A stretch of 48,554 nt of DNA from NCBI RefSeq assembly GCF_014873855.1, contig NZ_JADBEL010000009.1, positions 72,095 to 120,648 on the forward strand, in the 5' to 3' direction. How positions within the stretch are numbered: the stretch's first letter is position 1; each line of letters starts with the position of its first letter. Of this stretch, positions 1 to 8,389 are shown piece after piece. This DNA comes from Sporosarcina limicola. GTDB taxonomy: Bacteria > Bacillota > Bacilli > Bacillales_A > Planococcaceae. The notes below the pieces were generated by a model. The model saw only the letters and a program-made list of their open reading frames with translations, was not told the DNA's origin and ran no database searches. Made by a program: the position numbers and the translations under genes.

Positions 1-105
1 GAAAGGCTTGAAAATAAAGGCGCTTTTTGCCTTTATCTTCAAGACTGAAGCGACCCGAGCGGCTGGCGCCTGGAGCTAGACAATAAAGAAAAGCGCAAAG
101 TACCA
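1..105. repeat. Intergenic hairpin and dispersed repeat
   Basis: No gene is seen before the TPR gene. Bases 7-21 and 29-43 form a 15-bp stem with one mismatch around a T-rich loop (cttgaaaataaaggc against gcctttatcttcaag), possibly a terminator. Bases 44-97 carry a GC-rich block (cccgagcggctggcgcctgg, then agctagacaataaag). I recall blocks like this as dispersed intergenic repeats in Sporosarcina-like genomes, and a partial copy lies at 18147-18173. Function unknown. Confidence 0.5.
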
Positions 106-1626
106 TTAAGCATCAAAATGTGGTAGAAACTCAATTAAGTCACCGATGTATTTTGTTAATGTCGGAACAGAAATTCCAAATGTGCTAGCAATTGTTGTTT
201 TTGTTACCCCTGTATCCCGAGACGACTGGAACATGTAATCCGCTGCGGCTGCAAGTGCTGTCGGATTTCGGAATGGATACGAGCGACTGAGAGCCGTCTC
301 GCATAGGGTAAACCACATCTGAAAGAGATGTGTTGCCTGTGTATCCAATGGACGGTATTTGGAATAGAGCATATCCGTTGTCTCTAGTGCACGGATGAAT
401 GATTTATCGAATGCTGTTTCCGGCATGAACTCATAATCAAGTCCACTGGTTAGAAACAGTCGCTCCATATCGGAAAGTTTTTCAATATCGATATACGAAG
501 GATGCGAAATAATTTCTTGCTTATGTCCCGATTTACCAAGAAGGTAGAATCCAAACATTCTTTCGCTTCTGTATTCGTTGCGTATTTTACCTAGCAAAAA
601 ACTCCTATTTTGTTCCAGTGAATCTGGTTGAATATCTGCCTGGACATCTTTCCATGGCTCGTAGCCAACCTTTGTTGGATCCATTTCAACCAAGGTCGCA
701 AAAGCTTTTCGCGCAACCCCTTCATGTCCTGATAAGTAAGCCGAATGAGCAAACCAGAAATAGAAGCCTACATCCCCGTCAAAACCATGTTTTTGGAGAC
801 TCCTAAGCCAATTGTATGCTTCTTTATGTCTCCCGACGAGCGCAAAAGTTGAGCCGAGTTTAAAGCGATGTTCAAATTGATAAGGTTTAATTTTCACTAG
901 CAATTCGAGCAAGGATTCTAGTTCTTCTTCCTGCTTTTCATAGTAATAAAAGACAGCCAGATTGCAAAGAGCATGGATGTTTCCTTTGTTACGATTAAGG
1001 ACCTCGTGCAGTAATTCACTTGCCCGCTCAGTTTTCCCGATATAGAAATAGGCGAGCGCTAAATTATTATATGCAGCCCAAAATTCAGGATGATCAACAA
1101 TAATCGACTCAAGTAATTCTACAGCCGTTTTGAAATCACCTGACTCCATAAGACGGCGTGCTTTTTCCTGAAGAAAATAGACTTCCCCATCCGGCATTTC
1201 ATCATCATTAAACGCCTCTTCCTGTTCCGCGAAATCAATGATTTCCATCGATTCATCAGCAAAAGGACCATCAGGGTCAAGCGATATATATTTCTCTGCA
1301 TACATTTTCGCGTCACGCAACATTCCCAGATGCGCATGTACTTCTGCCAAATAGAAAATAATTTCCTCTTCTGTCGAGTCGAGTGAATAGGCAGTCATGA
1401 GTAATTCATGGGCTTCTTCAAAACGACCTTCTTCCATGACAAGCACTCCGTACTGCATCAGAAATAGCGGATCATTCGGACTAAGTTCCGTAGCCCGCTT
1501 CAAATATTTATGTGCATCTCCAAAACGTTCACGCTGTAATGCCTGAACTGCTTTCTTATAATAAAATTCACCGTCTGGAATGAACGAAATGACTTTTCTG
1601 TCTTGTTTCTTACGCTTTTTATCCAA
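106..1626 (-). CDS. TPR-repeat protein with C-terminal helix-turn-helix-like region (YvcD-like)
   Basis: A 506-residue cytoplasmic protein with no signal peptide. Residues about 20-330 are tetratricopeptide repeats (for example YYKKAVQALQRERFGDAHKY and AAYNNLALAYFYIGKTERA), which normally act as a protein-interaction scaffold. The last 50 residues (TTIASTFGISVPTLTKYIG) resemble a helix-turn-helix, so DNA or regulator binding is possible. The start is TTG: a GGGGGA Shine-Dalgarno lies 6 nt upstream, while the nearby ATG reads into a stop after three codons. B. subtilis YvcD is a TPR protein of similar size lying near the ppaX/his region, so orthology is likely but not certain. A terminator-like hairpin lies immediately upstream of the Shine-Dalgarno. 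Confidence 0.8.
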   Translation of the reverse strand: MDKKRKKQDRKVISFIPDGEFYYKKAVQALQRERFGDAHKYLKRATELSPNDPLFLMQYGVLVMEEGRFEEAHELLMTAYSLDSTEEEIIFYLAEVHAHLGMLRDAKMYAEKYISLDPDGPFADESMEIIDFAEQEEAFNDDEMPDGEVYFLQEKARRLMESGDFKTAVELLESIIVDHPEFWAAYNNLALAYFYIGKTERASELLHEVLNRNKGNIHALCNLAVFYYYEKQEEELESLLELLVKIKPYQFEHRFKLGSTFALVGRHKEAYNWLRSLQKHGFDGDVGFYFWFAHSAYLSGHEGVARKAFATLVEMDPTKVGYEPWKDVQADIQPDSLEQNRSFLLGKIRNEYRSERMFGFYLLGKSGHKQEIISHPSYIDIEKLSDMERLFLTSGLDYEFMPETAFDKSFIRALETTDMLYSKYRPLDTQATHLFQMWFTLCETALSRSYPFRNPTALAAAADYMFQSSRDTGVTKTTIASTFGISVPTLTKYIGDLIEFLPHFDA

Positions 1627-1640
1627 TCATATTCCCCCGA

Positions 1641-1674
1641 AAAAATAAGAAGGAACGCACGATACGTCCCTTCT
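1641..1674 (-). terminator. Terminator-like hairpin just before the TPR gene
   Basis: On the minus strand agaagggacg pairs with cgttccttct (one mismatch, 7-nt loop) and is followed by TTATTTTTT. It ends only about 15 nt before the TTG start and about 4 nt before the Shine-Dalgarno of the TPR gene. It either ends the upstream hprK operon or is a leader attenuator, because no promoter fits between hairpin and gene. Confidence 0.55.
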
Positions 1675-1753
1675 CGTAATGATGCTCATTATATCATACC
1701 TTACACCGACGTCATCAGTTTTCAACTTTTTTCATCCGAAAACCAAATATACC

Positions 1754-1877
1754 TTGGCGTATTTGCGCCCAGATTTTTATCAAGCTTGCTCGATAAATTC
1801 ACCCGAAAAATCTGTGGCATCCGCCAGAGGATGTAACTTAATTCAGCAAGGGGTTGGGAGCCCCCACTGAATTAAGT
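1754..1877. repeat. Structured palindromic intergenic element
   Basis: Non-coding stretch with several nested or adjacent inverted repeats. CAGATTTTT (1770-1778) pairs with AAAAATCTG (1806-1814); CATCC (1818-1822) pairs with GGATG (1829-1833); ACTTAATTCAG (1836-1846) pairs perfectly with CTGAATTAAGT (1867-1877) around an inner GGGG/CCCC stem. The last hairpin overlaps the stop codon of the acyltransferase and has no U-tract, so it is not a standard terminator. Confidence 0.55.
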
Positions 1878-2390
1878 TAATTTTTGTTGCCGTTCTCTCA
1901 TCTGCTCCGCCGTGAAAATAATTTTCACTGGATTTCCACCTGCGAATGAACCTGGCGGTATATCTCGGTTGACAAGTGACGCTGCGGAAACAATCGCCCT
2001 ATCACCAATCTCCACACCCGGAAGAATCGTCGTATTCGCACCAATCAGTACGTTTTTACCGATGATAACGTCCCCAATCCGATATTCATCAATCAAATAT
2101 TCATGGGCAAGAATCGTCGTATTAAAACCAATCACTGAGTTATCACCCACTTTTATCCGCTCAGGGAACATAACGTCTGGCATTACCATTAGTGCAAAAG
2201 ACGTCTTCTTGCCGACTTCCATTCCCAGAAATGTTCGGAACAAAAAGTTCTTCACTGGGATGAAAGGCGTGTACCTTGATAGTTGTATGACAACAAAGTT
2301 TTTTGCCACTTTGAAAAATGGAACCGTCTTATAAATATGCCAGAGTGAATTTGCATCACCTTGTGCAGGATACCGTTCTGTGCGTCTCAA
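1872..2390 (-). CDS. yvoF: Hexapeptide-repeat acyltransferase (YvoF-like)
   Basis: A 172-residue left-handed beta-helix acetyltransferase of the maltose/galactoside O-acetyltransferase type. The imperfect hexapeptide repeats run from about residue 70 to 150 (GDNSVIGFNTTILAHEYL, IGKNVLIGANTTILPGVEIG), ending in the typical PPGSFAGGNPVKII segment. The acceptor substrate cannot be read from the sequence. It is the last gene of the hprK operon: its TTG start overlaps the ppaX stop by 4 nt (TTGA) and has an AGGGGA Shine-Dalgarno 6-7 nt upstream, suggesting translational coupling. The same neighbour order occurs in B. subtilis, where yvoF follows ppaX. Confidence 0.85.
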   Translation of the reverse strand: MRRTERYPAQGDANSLWHIYKTVPFFKVAKNFVVIQLSRYTPFIPVKNFLFRTFLGMEVGKKTSFALMVMPDVMFPERIKVGDNSVIGFNTTILAHEYLIDEYRIGDVIIGKNVLIGANTTILPGVEIGDRAIVSAASLVNRDIPPGSFAGGNPVKIIFTAEQMRERQQKLT

Positions 2391-3046
2391 ATTTCTTCCC
2401 CTCTAACAATTTTGAGTAGGTCTGAAATATGATGCAACATATAATCTGGATTGTATGTTTGTAAAAACGCTTCCCCTTTGGCGGACCATGCAACTCCAGC
2501 AGTGCGAACACCTGCATTTTTTCCACCTTCGATATCGTGGAAATTATCCCCAATCATTAGCGTCTCTTCTTTCGTGGTATCTAATCTTTCAAGAGCAAGC
2601 AGGATTGGTTCGGGATGTGGTTTTGTATTCGTTACATCGTCAAATCCGATGACTGTGTCGAATACTCCTTCTGCGTCTAAAAGATCCAGACCCTTCATCA
2701 CCATATCATTTTTCTTTGTGGATACGATGGCCATCTTCATGCCGGCCGCTTTCAGAAACTTCAATGTTTCCGATACACCATCGAACTCAATCGCAAGTTC
2801 ATCATGCATAGAAACGTTCCACGCTCGATACTCTTCTATAAATTGTTCGACCTTTTCAGGATCTACGGAAGCGAACGACTCCATCAATGTAGGGCCAAGA
2901 AACGGAAGAATGTCAATCCGCTCATATTTACCGGGGTAATGGTTGTTCAGAACAGATTGGAATGTCTGGATAATCAGCTCATTTGTATCAAGTAAAGTTC
3001 CGTCAAAGTCAAATAACAATGTAGTAATTGGTTTAGTCATTTGCAA
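2387..3046 (-). CDS. ppaX: Pyrophosphatase PpaX (HAD family)
   Basis: A 219-residue HAD-superfamily hydrolase. PpaX hydrolyses the pyrophosphate released when HprK/P dephosphorylates Ser-P-HPr, and so belongs with hprK. Visible motifs are FDFDGTLLDT (nucleophile Asp), the VSTKKND motif II region, and KPHPEPI with MIGDNFHDIEGGKNAG (motifs III and IV). Length matches the B. subtilis protein (216). Start choice: a TTG 6 nt after AAAGGGGG; an ATG two codons later would have a 12-nt spacer. It overlaps the end of yvoD, and yvoF overlaps its stop. Confidence 0.92.
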   Translation of the reverse strand: MQMTKPITTLLFDFDGTLLDTNELIIQTFQSVLNNHYPGKYERIDILPFLGPTLMESFASVDPEKVEQFIEEYRAWNVSMHDELAIEFDGVSETLKFLKAAGMKMAIVSTKKNDMVMKGLDLLDAEGVFDTVIGFDDVTNTKPHPEPILLALERLDTTKEETLMIGDNFHDIEGGKNAGVRTAGVAWSAKGEAFLQTYNPDYMLHHISDLLKIVRGEEI

Positions 3047-3977
3047 TCGATGCCCCCTTTTTCTTCTGAAGTTCTGTTCGTTTCCAGATAAACGCCACGA
3101 TAATTGTTAGGACAAATGCCGTAATAACCCGGATAATTAATAGAGGTAAAACGGGTATACCCAGCGGAACGAAAAGGAGTGTATCTTCAATGACCGCATG
3201 ACAGGCGACAAGGAATATGAACGCGAGCGTCGCATCCTTTTTACTAACGCCATGTTCATGTACTGCTTGAATCATGATACCGGCACCATAAGCTAGGCCA
3301 ATCACCAACCCAGCGACAAGCGTCATTGAAGCATTCGACTGTACACCAATGACTTTTGTAAAAGGGCCCAATTTCTCGGAAAATCTCTGTAAATAATTCC
3401 GATCTTTCAATAACTGAACGACAATCATTAGTGGAATGACAATTAAAGCAAGTTGCAAAACACCAAACGATGCTTTTTGTACACCTAACATCACCAATTC
3501 CAACCAGCCAGTCGGTATACTATCCGTTTTGGGTACCATTCCGTACTGCGCCGTCTCACCTCCACCTTTCCAGAGAAGGTTGATAATAATCCCAGACATC
3601 GCCGCAAGTCCGAAGCGCACCAGAAGTACAATCCATAATTTCACACCCACCTTTAAAGCGACACCTGTTTCGATAAATAGATTATGTGAAAACGACAGCA
3701 TAACCGCGATGATGAATACTTCTTTCACAGTCAACTCGAGTGATAAAACACCCGCAATTCCTGCGTATAAATTGAGTGCATTCCCTAGAACTAACGGAAT
3801 TGCAGCTTCCCCACTCAATCCGAACAAGCCCATAAAAGGAGCAACCAGACCGACAAGCCATGGTAGAACGGGCGTATATTGCAAAATAACAACGAGGATT
3901 GTAATGGGAAAAATGATTTTCCCTAATGTCCACGTCGTGTTCAGTCCCGCCTTTAAACCGTTTTGAAGTGTTCCCAT
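3033..3977 (-). CDS. yvoD: Nucleoside-recognition (Gate) domain membrane protein YvoD
   Basis: About 314 residues, polytopic, with roughly eight hydrophobic segments and the two-lobed Gate/nucleoside-recognition fold (GLKAGLNTTWTLGKIIFP at the start; GLAYGAGIMIQ and the conserved HAVIEDTLLF near residue 255). The transported substrate is unknown, as for the family. I prefer the ATG at 3977, which has an AAGGGA Shine-Dalgarno 8 nt upstream. The ATG at 4001 overlaps the lgt stop by 8 nt but has no Shine-Dalgarno. It lies between lgt and ppaX in the operon, the same order as in B. subtilis. Confidence 0.87.
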   Translation of the reverse strand: MGTLQNGLKAGLNTTWTLGKIIFPITILVVILQYTPVLPWLVGLVAPFMGLFGLSGEAAIPLVLGNALNLYAGIAGVLSLELTVKEVFIIAVMLSFSHNLFIETGVALKVGVKLWIVLLVRFGLAAMSGIIINLLWKGGGETAQYGMVPKTDSIPTGWLELVMLGVQKASFGVLQLALIVIPLMIVVQLLKDRNYLQRFSEKLGPFTKVIGVQSNASMTLVAGLVIGLAYGAGIMIQAVHEHGVSKKDATLAFIFLVACHAVIEDTLLFVPLGIPVLPLLIIRVITAFVLTIIVAFIWKRTELQKKKGASIAND

Positions 3978-3993
3978 TTCCCAGATCCCTTTT

Positions 3994-4809
3994 TTATTCA
4001 TCCTGATATGTGGCCTTTATTTTCTGGATATAGCGTCTTACGAAGAAAATCGCAATCGCCGCAACAACCGTAACGACGGAGATAAGTTGCGCAGCACGCA
4101 GTTCACCGATGACATACAAGCTATCCGTACGCATACCTTCGATAAAGAACCGACCGACCGAATACCAGACAAGATAAAACAGAAACATCTCGCCCCGCTT
4201 CAAACGTACCCTGCGCAATAATAGGATAATGACCAAGCCAACGACGTTCCACAATGATTCGTAGAGGAAAGTTGGGTGATACGTCACACCGTTAATCGTC
4301 ATCTGATTCATGATCCAATCGGGAATTATCGTATTTTGAAGAAATGTTTCCGAAATGGGTCCACCGTGGGCTTCCTGATTTATGAAGTTGCCCCATCGAC
4401 CGATAATCTGGCCAATCAGAAGTCCAACTGCTGCGATATCGACCGTTTTCCAGAACGATATTCCACGGTGTTTCGTGTAGAAATACGTCGTTAGGAACGC
4501 ACCAATCAGCGCACCGTGGATAGCAATACCACCTTCCCAAATCTGAAAAACCGTCCACGGGTTGTCTTTATAATCATCCCAAGAAAAAACAACATAGTAA
4601 ATCCGTGCACTGATGATTGAAATCGGGACGGCCCAGACGAGTAGATCCGTTAAAAAGTCTGGATGCATCCCTCTTTTCACCATTTCCCGTTGGACAACGA
4701 TGAATGCAAGGACGATGCCAAGAGCTATAATTATCCCATACCAACGGACTGAAATCGGACCAAGTGAAAACGCCACCGGGTTAATTGCTAGTAAATCAAA
4801 CACAATCAT
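3994..4809 (-). CDS. lgt: Prolipoprotein diacylglyceryl transferase Lgt
   Basis: A 271-residue integral membrane enzyme that transfers diacylglycerol from phosphatidylglycerol to the lipobox cysteine of preprolipoproteins such as PrsA in this window. The Lgt signature [15 protein letters not shown] (about residues 134-148) is intact, as are the N-terminal [12 protein letters not shown] helix and the late [18 protein letters not shown] region with its conserved Arg. About seven membrane helices are visible. The start overlaps the hprK stop by 4 nt and a GGGAGAGG Shine-Dalgarno precedes it. Confidence 0.96.
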   Translation of the reverse strand: MIVFDLLAINPVAFSLGPISVRWYGIIIALGIVLAFIVVQREMVKRGMHPDFLTDLLVWAVPISIISARIYYVVFSWDDYKDNPWTVFQIWEGGIAIHGALIGAFLTTYFYTKHRGISFWKTVDIAAVGLLIGQIIGRWGNFINQEAHGGPISETFLQNTIIPDWIMNQMTINGVTYHPTFLYESLWNVVGLVIILLLRRVRLKRGEMFLFYLVWYSVGRFFIEGMRTDSLYVIGELRAAQLISVVTVVAAIAIFFVRRYIQKIKATYQDE

Positions 4810-5753
4810 TCCACCTCTCCCTCAATTTTCTTCGCTTTTAGTTCGATTGCTGAATCCAGTTTCTTTGAAAACTCTTCTGCAGTATTCACACCAAGCTTTT
4901 TCATTCTATAATCCATTGCCGCCACTTCAATAATGACAGACAAGTTACGCCCAGGACGTACTGGGACAGTTAGTTTCGTCAATTCAGAATCCATGATTTT
5001 CATCTTCTCGTCATCTAGACCCAGTCTTTCATACATTTTTTGAGAATCCCAGGTTTCAAGATCAATAACAATTACAATCCGTTTATCTCCTCTTACAGAA
5101 CCTGCACCGAACAAAGTCATCATGTCGATAATTCCAACCCCACGAATTTCGAGCATGTGCTCAAGAAGTTTCGGCGCATTGCCAATCAATACATTTTTAG
5201 AAACTTGTCGAATTTCTACAAGGTCATCAGCTACTAGACGGTGCCCCCTTTTCACAAGTTCGAGCGCGGTCTCACTTTTCCCAACACCGCTCTTGCCGGT
5301 AATTAGAATTCCGACACCGTATACATCAACGAGTACTCCATGAACCGCAGTCATCGGTGCGAGCTTACCTTCCAGATAATTCGTTAACATGCCGGCAAAT
5401 TTCGTTGTCGGCACTTCCGTTGTCAGGACTGGAACGCCTATACTTTTAGCTGCTTCCTCCAATTCAATTGGCACTTCCATACCATGTGCGATAATAATTG
5501 CCGGCGTGTTTTCTGAACATAAACGTACCATTCGGTCTACCCGTTCAGCATCAGATAGGTTTGCGAAAAATGCCAGTTCCCTCTTCCCAAGAATCTGTAC
5601 ACGATGAGGCGTGTAATAATTGAAAAACCCCGCCATTTCAAGACCCGGCCGTGAAATATCACTCGTATGTATTTGCCTCTCATCATCCACACTTCCGATG
5701 CTGAGTTCGAGACTGAATGTGTTTTGAACATCTTTTACTGTTACACAAGACAC
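4806..5753 (-). CDS. hprK: HPr kinase/phosphorylase HprK
   Basis: A 315-residue bifunctional enzyme that phosphorylates HPr on Ser46 and removes the phosphate, controlling catabolite repression through CcpA. The Walker A GKSGVGKS is at about residues 150-157, and the HprK signature [11 protein letters not shown] follows at about 200. I chose the GTG at 5753 (AAAGGGGG, 7-nt spacer) because it gives the normal family length and N-terminus ([14 protein letters not shown]). Extending to 5855 adds 34 unrelated residues across what looks like the promoter (TGGTAAAAT on the minus strand near 5800). First gene of the five-gene operon ending at yvoF. Confidence 0.96.
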   Translation of the reverse strand: MSCVTVKDVQNTFSLELSIGSVDDERQIHTSDISRPGLEMAGFFNYYTPHRVQILGKRELAFFANLSDAERVDRMVRLCSENTPAIIIAHGMEVPIELEEAAKSIGVPVLTTEVPTTKFAGMLTNYLEGKLAPMTAVHGVLVDVYGVGILITGKSGVGKSETALELVKRGHRLVADDLVEIRQVSKNVLIGNAPKLLEHMLEIRGVGIIDMMTLFGAGSVRGDKRIVIVIDLETWDSQKMYERLGLDDEKMKIMDSELTKLTVPVRPGRNLSVIIEVAAMDYRMKKLGVNTAEEFSKKLDSAIELKAKKIEGEVE

Positions 5754-5892
5754 GGATTTGCCCCCTTTATCGCTATTTTTTAACATGCCTACGTTCCATT
5801 TTACCATGCCTATTTTCAAATGAAATGAATTTACGCTGAAATTGTCCACTAACAAGCATTCCCCTCCTATCTATCGAACGAGGAGGAATAAT

Positions 5893-6450
5893 ATGACAAT
5901 AATAATGATTGACGCTGGTCATGGCCCGAATACGCCAGGAAAACAATCGCCGGATGGTGTGTTACGCGAATTTAATTTCAATAACAGTGTAGCTGAAATG
6001 ATCAAACGCCTACTTTTCGAAAATGAGATGACGGTGATCTTTGCACATGAATTGGGAAGGGATGTCCCTCTTGTCGAACGAAATGCATTGGCAAATAAGA
6101 TGAACGTCGATGCCTTCATTTCTATCCATGCGAATGCGTATGGCCCCGATTGGAATGGTGTAAGTGGAATCGAGACGTTTCTTTATCCTACGGCAAGTAA
6201 AGAATCTGCTGCGCTTGCTTCACTTTTGCAAAGTTCCCTCATTGCGGCCTGCAACCGCACAGACCGTGGTGTAAAGAAAGCAGATTTCGCAGTCCTGCGC
6301 GACACGAAGATGCCAGCCGTTCTTATCGAATGCGGTTTCATGACGAACCGAGAGGAGGCGACCTTGTTACTGAAAAAGGATTATCGGTTGCAATGTGCCA
6401 AAGCGATTGCCTTCGCCATATCTGCGTGGCTGTATCGCGGGAAGAAGTGA
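5893..6450 (+). CDS. N-acetylmuramoyl-L-alanine amidase (Amidase_3), no signal peptide
   Basis: A 185-residue zinc amidase that would cleave the amide bond between MurNAc and L-Ala. Zinc ligands and the catalytic acid are present: His in DAGHGP, Glu in LREFNFN, His in SIHANAYG, Glu in VLIECGFMTN. The protein begins directly with the catalytic fold and shows no signal peptide, membrane anchor or wall-binding domain. This is more like a phage endolysin or cytoplasmic/forespore amidase than an exported autolysin. The ATG at 5893 follows AGGAGG by 6 nt. Divergent from hprK; directly followed by a tandem repeat array with no obvious terminator. Confidence 0.88.
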   Translation: MTIIMIDAGHGPNTPGKQSPDGVLREFNFNNSVAEMIKRLLFENEMTVIFAHELGRDVPLVERNALANKMNVDAFISIHANAYGPDWNGVSGIETFLYPTASKESAALASLLQSSLIAACNRTDRGVKKADFAVLRDTKMPAVLIECGFMTNREEATLLLKKDYRLQCAKAIAFAISAWLYRGKK

Positions 6451-6457
6451 CATTCGT

Positions 6458-7020
6458 AACTGTCATGGCTCGGATGAACTGTAAGGTCAATCGGGGAAAC
6501 TGTCATGGCTCGAGCGAACTGTAAGGGCAATCCCTGAAACTGTGAGGACAACCGTGGAAACTGTCATGGCTCGAGCGAACTGTAAGGGCTATCCGTGAAA
6601 CTATAAGGACAATCGTGGAAACTGTCATGGCTCGAGCGAACTGTAAGGGCTATCCGTGAAACTGTAAGGACAACCGTGGAAACTGTCATGGCTCGGCTGA
6701 ACTGTAAGGGCTATCCGTGAAACTGTAAGGACAACCGTGGAAACTGTCATGGCTCGGCCAAACTGTAAGGGCTATCCGTGAAACTGTAAGGGCAATCGTG
6801 GTAACTGTCATGGCTCGGCTGAACTGTAAGGGCTATCCGTGAAACTATAAGGACAATCGTGGAAACTGTCATGGCTCGAGCGAACTGTAAGGGCAATCCC
6901 TGAAACTGTGAGGACAATCCCTGAAACTGTGAGGACAATCCCTGAAACTGTGAGGTCAATCGTGGTAACTGTCATGGCTCGGACGAACTGTAAGGGCAAT
7001 CCCTGAAACTGTCATGGCTC
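6458..7020 (+). repeat. Hierarchical tandem repeat array (28 units of 19 and 21 bp)
   Basis: Two related units, both beginning aactgt, alternate. Unit A (19 bp) reads aactgtcatggctcg plus four variable bases; unit B (21 bp) reads aactgtRagg followed by a variable tail such as gctatccgtga or caatccctga. The usual order is A-B-B, giving a 61-bp higher-order period, with one run of four consecutive B units at 22-25. The first 27 units fill 549 nt exactly (9 A, 18 B), and a partial A follows. Since 61 is not a multiple of three, it does not encode one repeating peptide. Function unknown. Confidence 0.9.
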
Positions 7021-7062
7021 ACGACATCCATCCAGCTGGCCATCAATATCATTTTAACTCTA

Positions 7063-7107
7063 AAAGGACTGCATGACACCGATTTTCTCGGTGTCATGCA
7101 GTCCTTT
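7063..7107. terminator. Perfect 20-bp hairpin terminator
   Basis: Bases 7063-7082 and 7088-7107 are perfect inverted repeats (aaaggactgcatgacaccga) around a 5-nt loop. It lies 15 nt beyond the stop of the yvlB-like gene on the minus strand and at the end of the repeat array on the plus strand, so it may serve both directions. The U-tract is short on both sides. Confidence 0.8.
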
Positions 7108-7122
7108 CCATTTCAAAGCTGA

Positions 7123-8310
7123 TTATTCAGGTTTCGCATTATAACAAACCAGAACAGATCCAGTTTTCGCTTCACCAAAAATGTGGAGCGGAGATGAATT
7201 TCCTTCTACATCTTTTTTAAAGCGAATTGTCCGGTGGAGAAGCTGTTCCTGTTCAGCAGTACGGTTAATATCATCAAGTTGCAAGTCTAACCGTCCCATA
7301 TTCGAAGCGATTTCGCCCGACAAGGCTACATCTGATGGAATATAGATTTCAACAGAACCGCTCATCGTCTTCGCTTCGATTTTTTCTGCCGCCGAATCCG
7401 TTGTCGTTACGACGACATGCCCATTAAGCGACTTCGCTTCCACATCTTTCACTGCACCATCAATGTAGACGCGGCCATTAAATGCTTCTGCTTCAAGCCT
7501 ATCGCCCGTCATCCCGGTAAGATTAATGGCACCATTGGCCGTTTCAAATTCACCGTCTTTGAAGGTCAGACTTGAAATTTCAATTTTACCGTTTGCTGTT
7601 TTCACGCGCACTTTTTCTGCTACAACGTCTTTCATTTTGAAAGAACCATTCAGCAATCGTGCAGAAATTCGCTCATAGTCTTTTTTTGGAATGAACAATT
7701 CAACATTCACTTGAATCATCTTCAAGTCGCTCGAAATCCTCATTTTCCCTTCGTCATTAACAAACAACAGCTTATCAAGGAAATCCGCCCTAGCCTTCTC
7801 TTCCGAATCACTCGTATACGCTTTCACTGTAAACTCCGCACGTACCTCTTCATCTTCACTCGTATGGACTGTCAATTTCCCATTATCGATATCGACAATC
7901 AATTCCTGAATTCCGGCCGCTGTTTTTGTCATCGTATGATTGAAAACGACTGAATTACCGAAAGGTGTTTCAAAATCGAAGGATTTCACTTTCTGTACAG
8001 CGGTCTGCATGAATTGCATAAACCGATCGCCGACAGTCGAAAAATCAGTGCGTAAGTCTTCAAGGAATTCATCCATGGAAGGTTGTGCACGACGTTTTCC
8101 GTCTGAATCGGGTTTCGTTTCATCAATCGGCCCTACTTCAACTTTTTCACTTTCGGCTTTCTGTTCATGCGATGTATACGTATCTTCCGTCACCTGTTTA
8201 GTTTCAACCTGTTTCATTTGTCCCAATTTTTCTAGAAGTGTCAGCGCTTCATCGGTCGTGATTGTCCCATTCTCCAGCATTGCTAAAATCCGTTTCCGTT
8301 CATTTTGCAT
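7123..8310 (-). CDS. yvlB: YvlB/LiaX-like DUF4097 protein
   Basis: About 395 residues. The N-terminal 30 residues (ERKRILAMLENGTITTDEAL) form the short SHOCT-like helical domain of the YvlB/LiaX family. A variable linker (about 35-110) follows, then a long DUF4097 beta-helix with repeated strands such as KTANGKIEISSLTF, ETANGAINLTGMTG and KSLNGHVVVTT. In enterococci LiaX senses envelope-active peptides; a role in envelope stress here is inference. The start is the ATG at 8310 behind GGGGGAG; an upstream start at 8355 has no good Shine-Dalgarno. The yvlA, yvlC and yvlD partners of B. subtilis are not in the window. Confidence 0.87.
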   Translation of the reverse strand: MQNERKRILAMLENGTITTDEALTLLEKLGQMKQVETKQVTEDTYTSHEQKAESEKVEVGPIDETKPDSDGKRRAQPSMDEFLEDLRTDFSTVGDRFMQFMQTAVQKVKSFDFETPFGNSVVFNHTMTKTAAGIQELIVDIDNGKLTVHTSEDEEVRAEFTVKAYTSDSEEKARADFLDKLLFVNDEGKMRISSDLKMIQVNVELFIPKKDYERISARLLNGSFKMKDVVAEKVRVKTANGKIEISSLTFKDGEFETANGAINLTGMTGDRLEAEAFNGRVYIDGAVKDVEAKSLNGHVVVTTTDSAAEKIEAKTMSGSVEIYIPSDVALSGEIASNMGRLDLQLDDINRTAEQEQLLHRTIRFKKDVEGNSSPLHIFGEAKTGSVLVCYNAKPE

Positions 8311-8389
8311 TGTTACTCCCCCTAGTGTTATCGTTTTCCGGATTTCTCCGTTCACCTAACTATATATACGAGTAGGCTCAGAAAAAGTT

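Noticed and set aside
5754..5855. N-terminal extension of hprK
   Set aside because: The 34 added residues have no family similarity and cover the likely promoter; the GTG at 5753 has a much better Shine-Dalgarno.
6747..6999. Open reading frames through the first tandem array on the minus strand
   Set aside because: They exist only because the repeat lacks stops in that frame; units of 19 and 21 bp break the frame every 61 bp and there is no Shine-Dalgarno.
6458..7020. CRISPR array
   Set aside because: The period is regular, but there are no unique spacers; every 19-21 bp segment is a variant of the same unit, and no cas gene is near.
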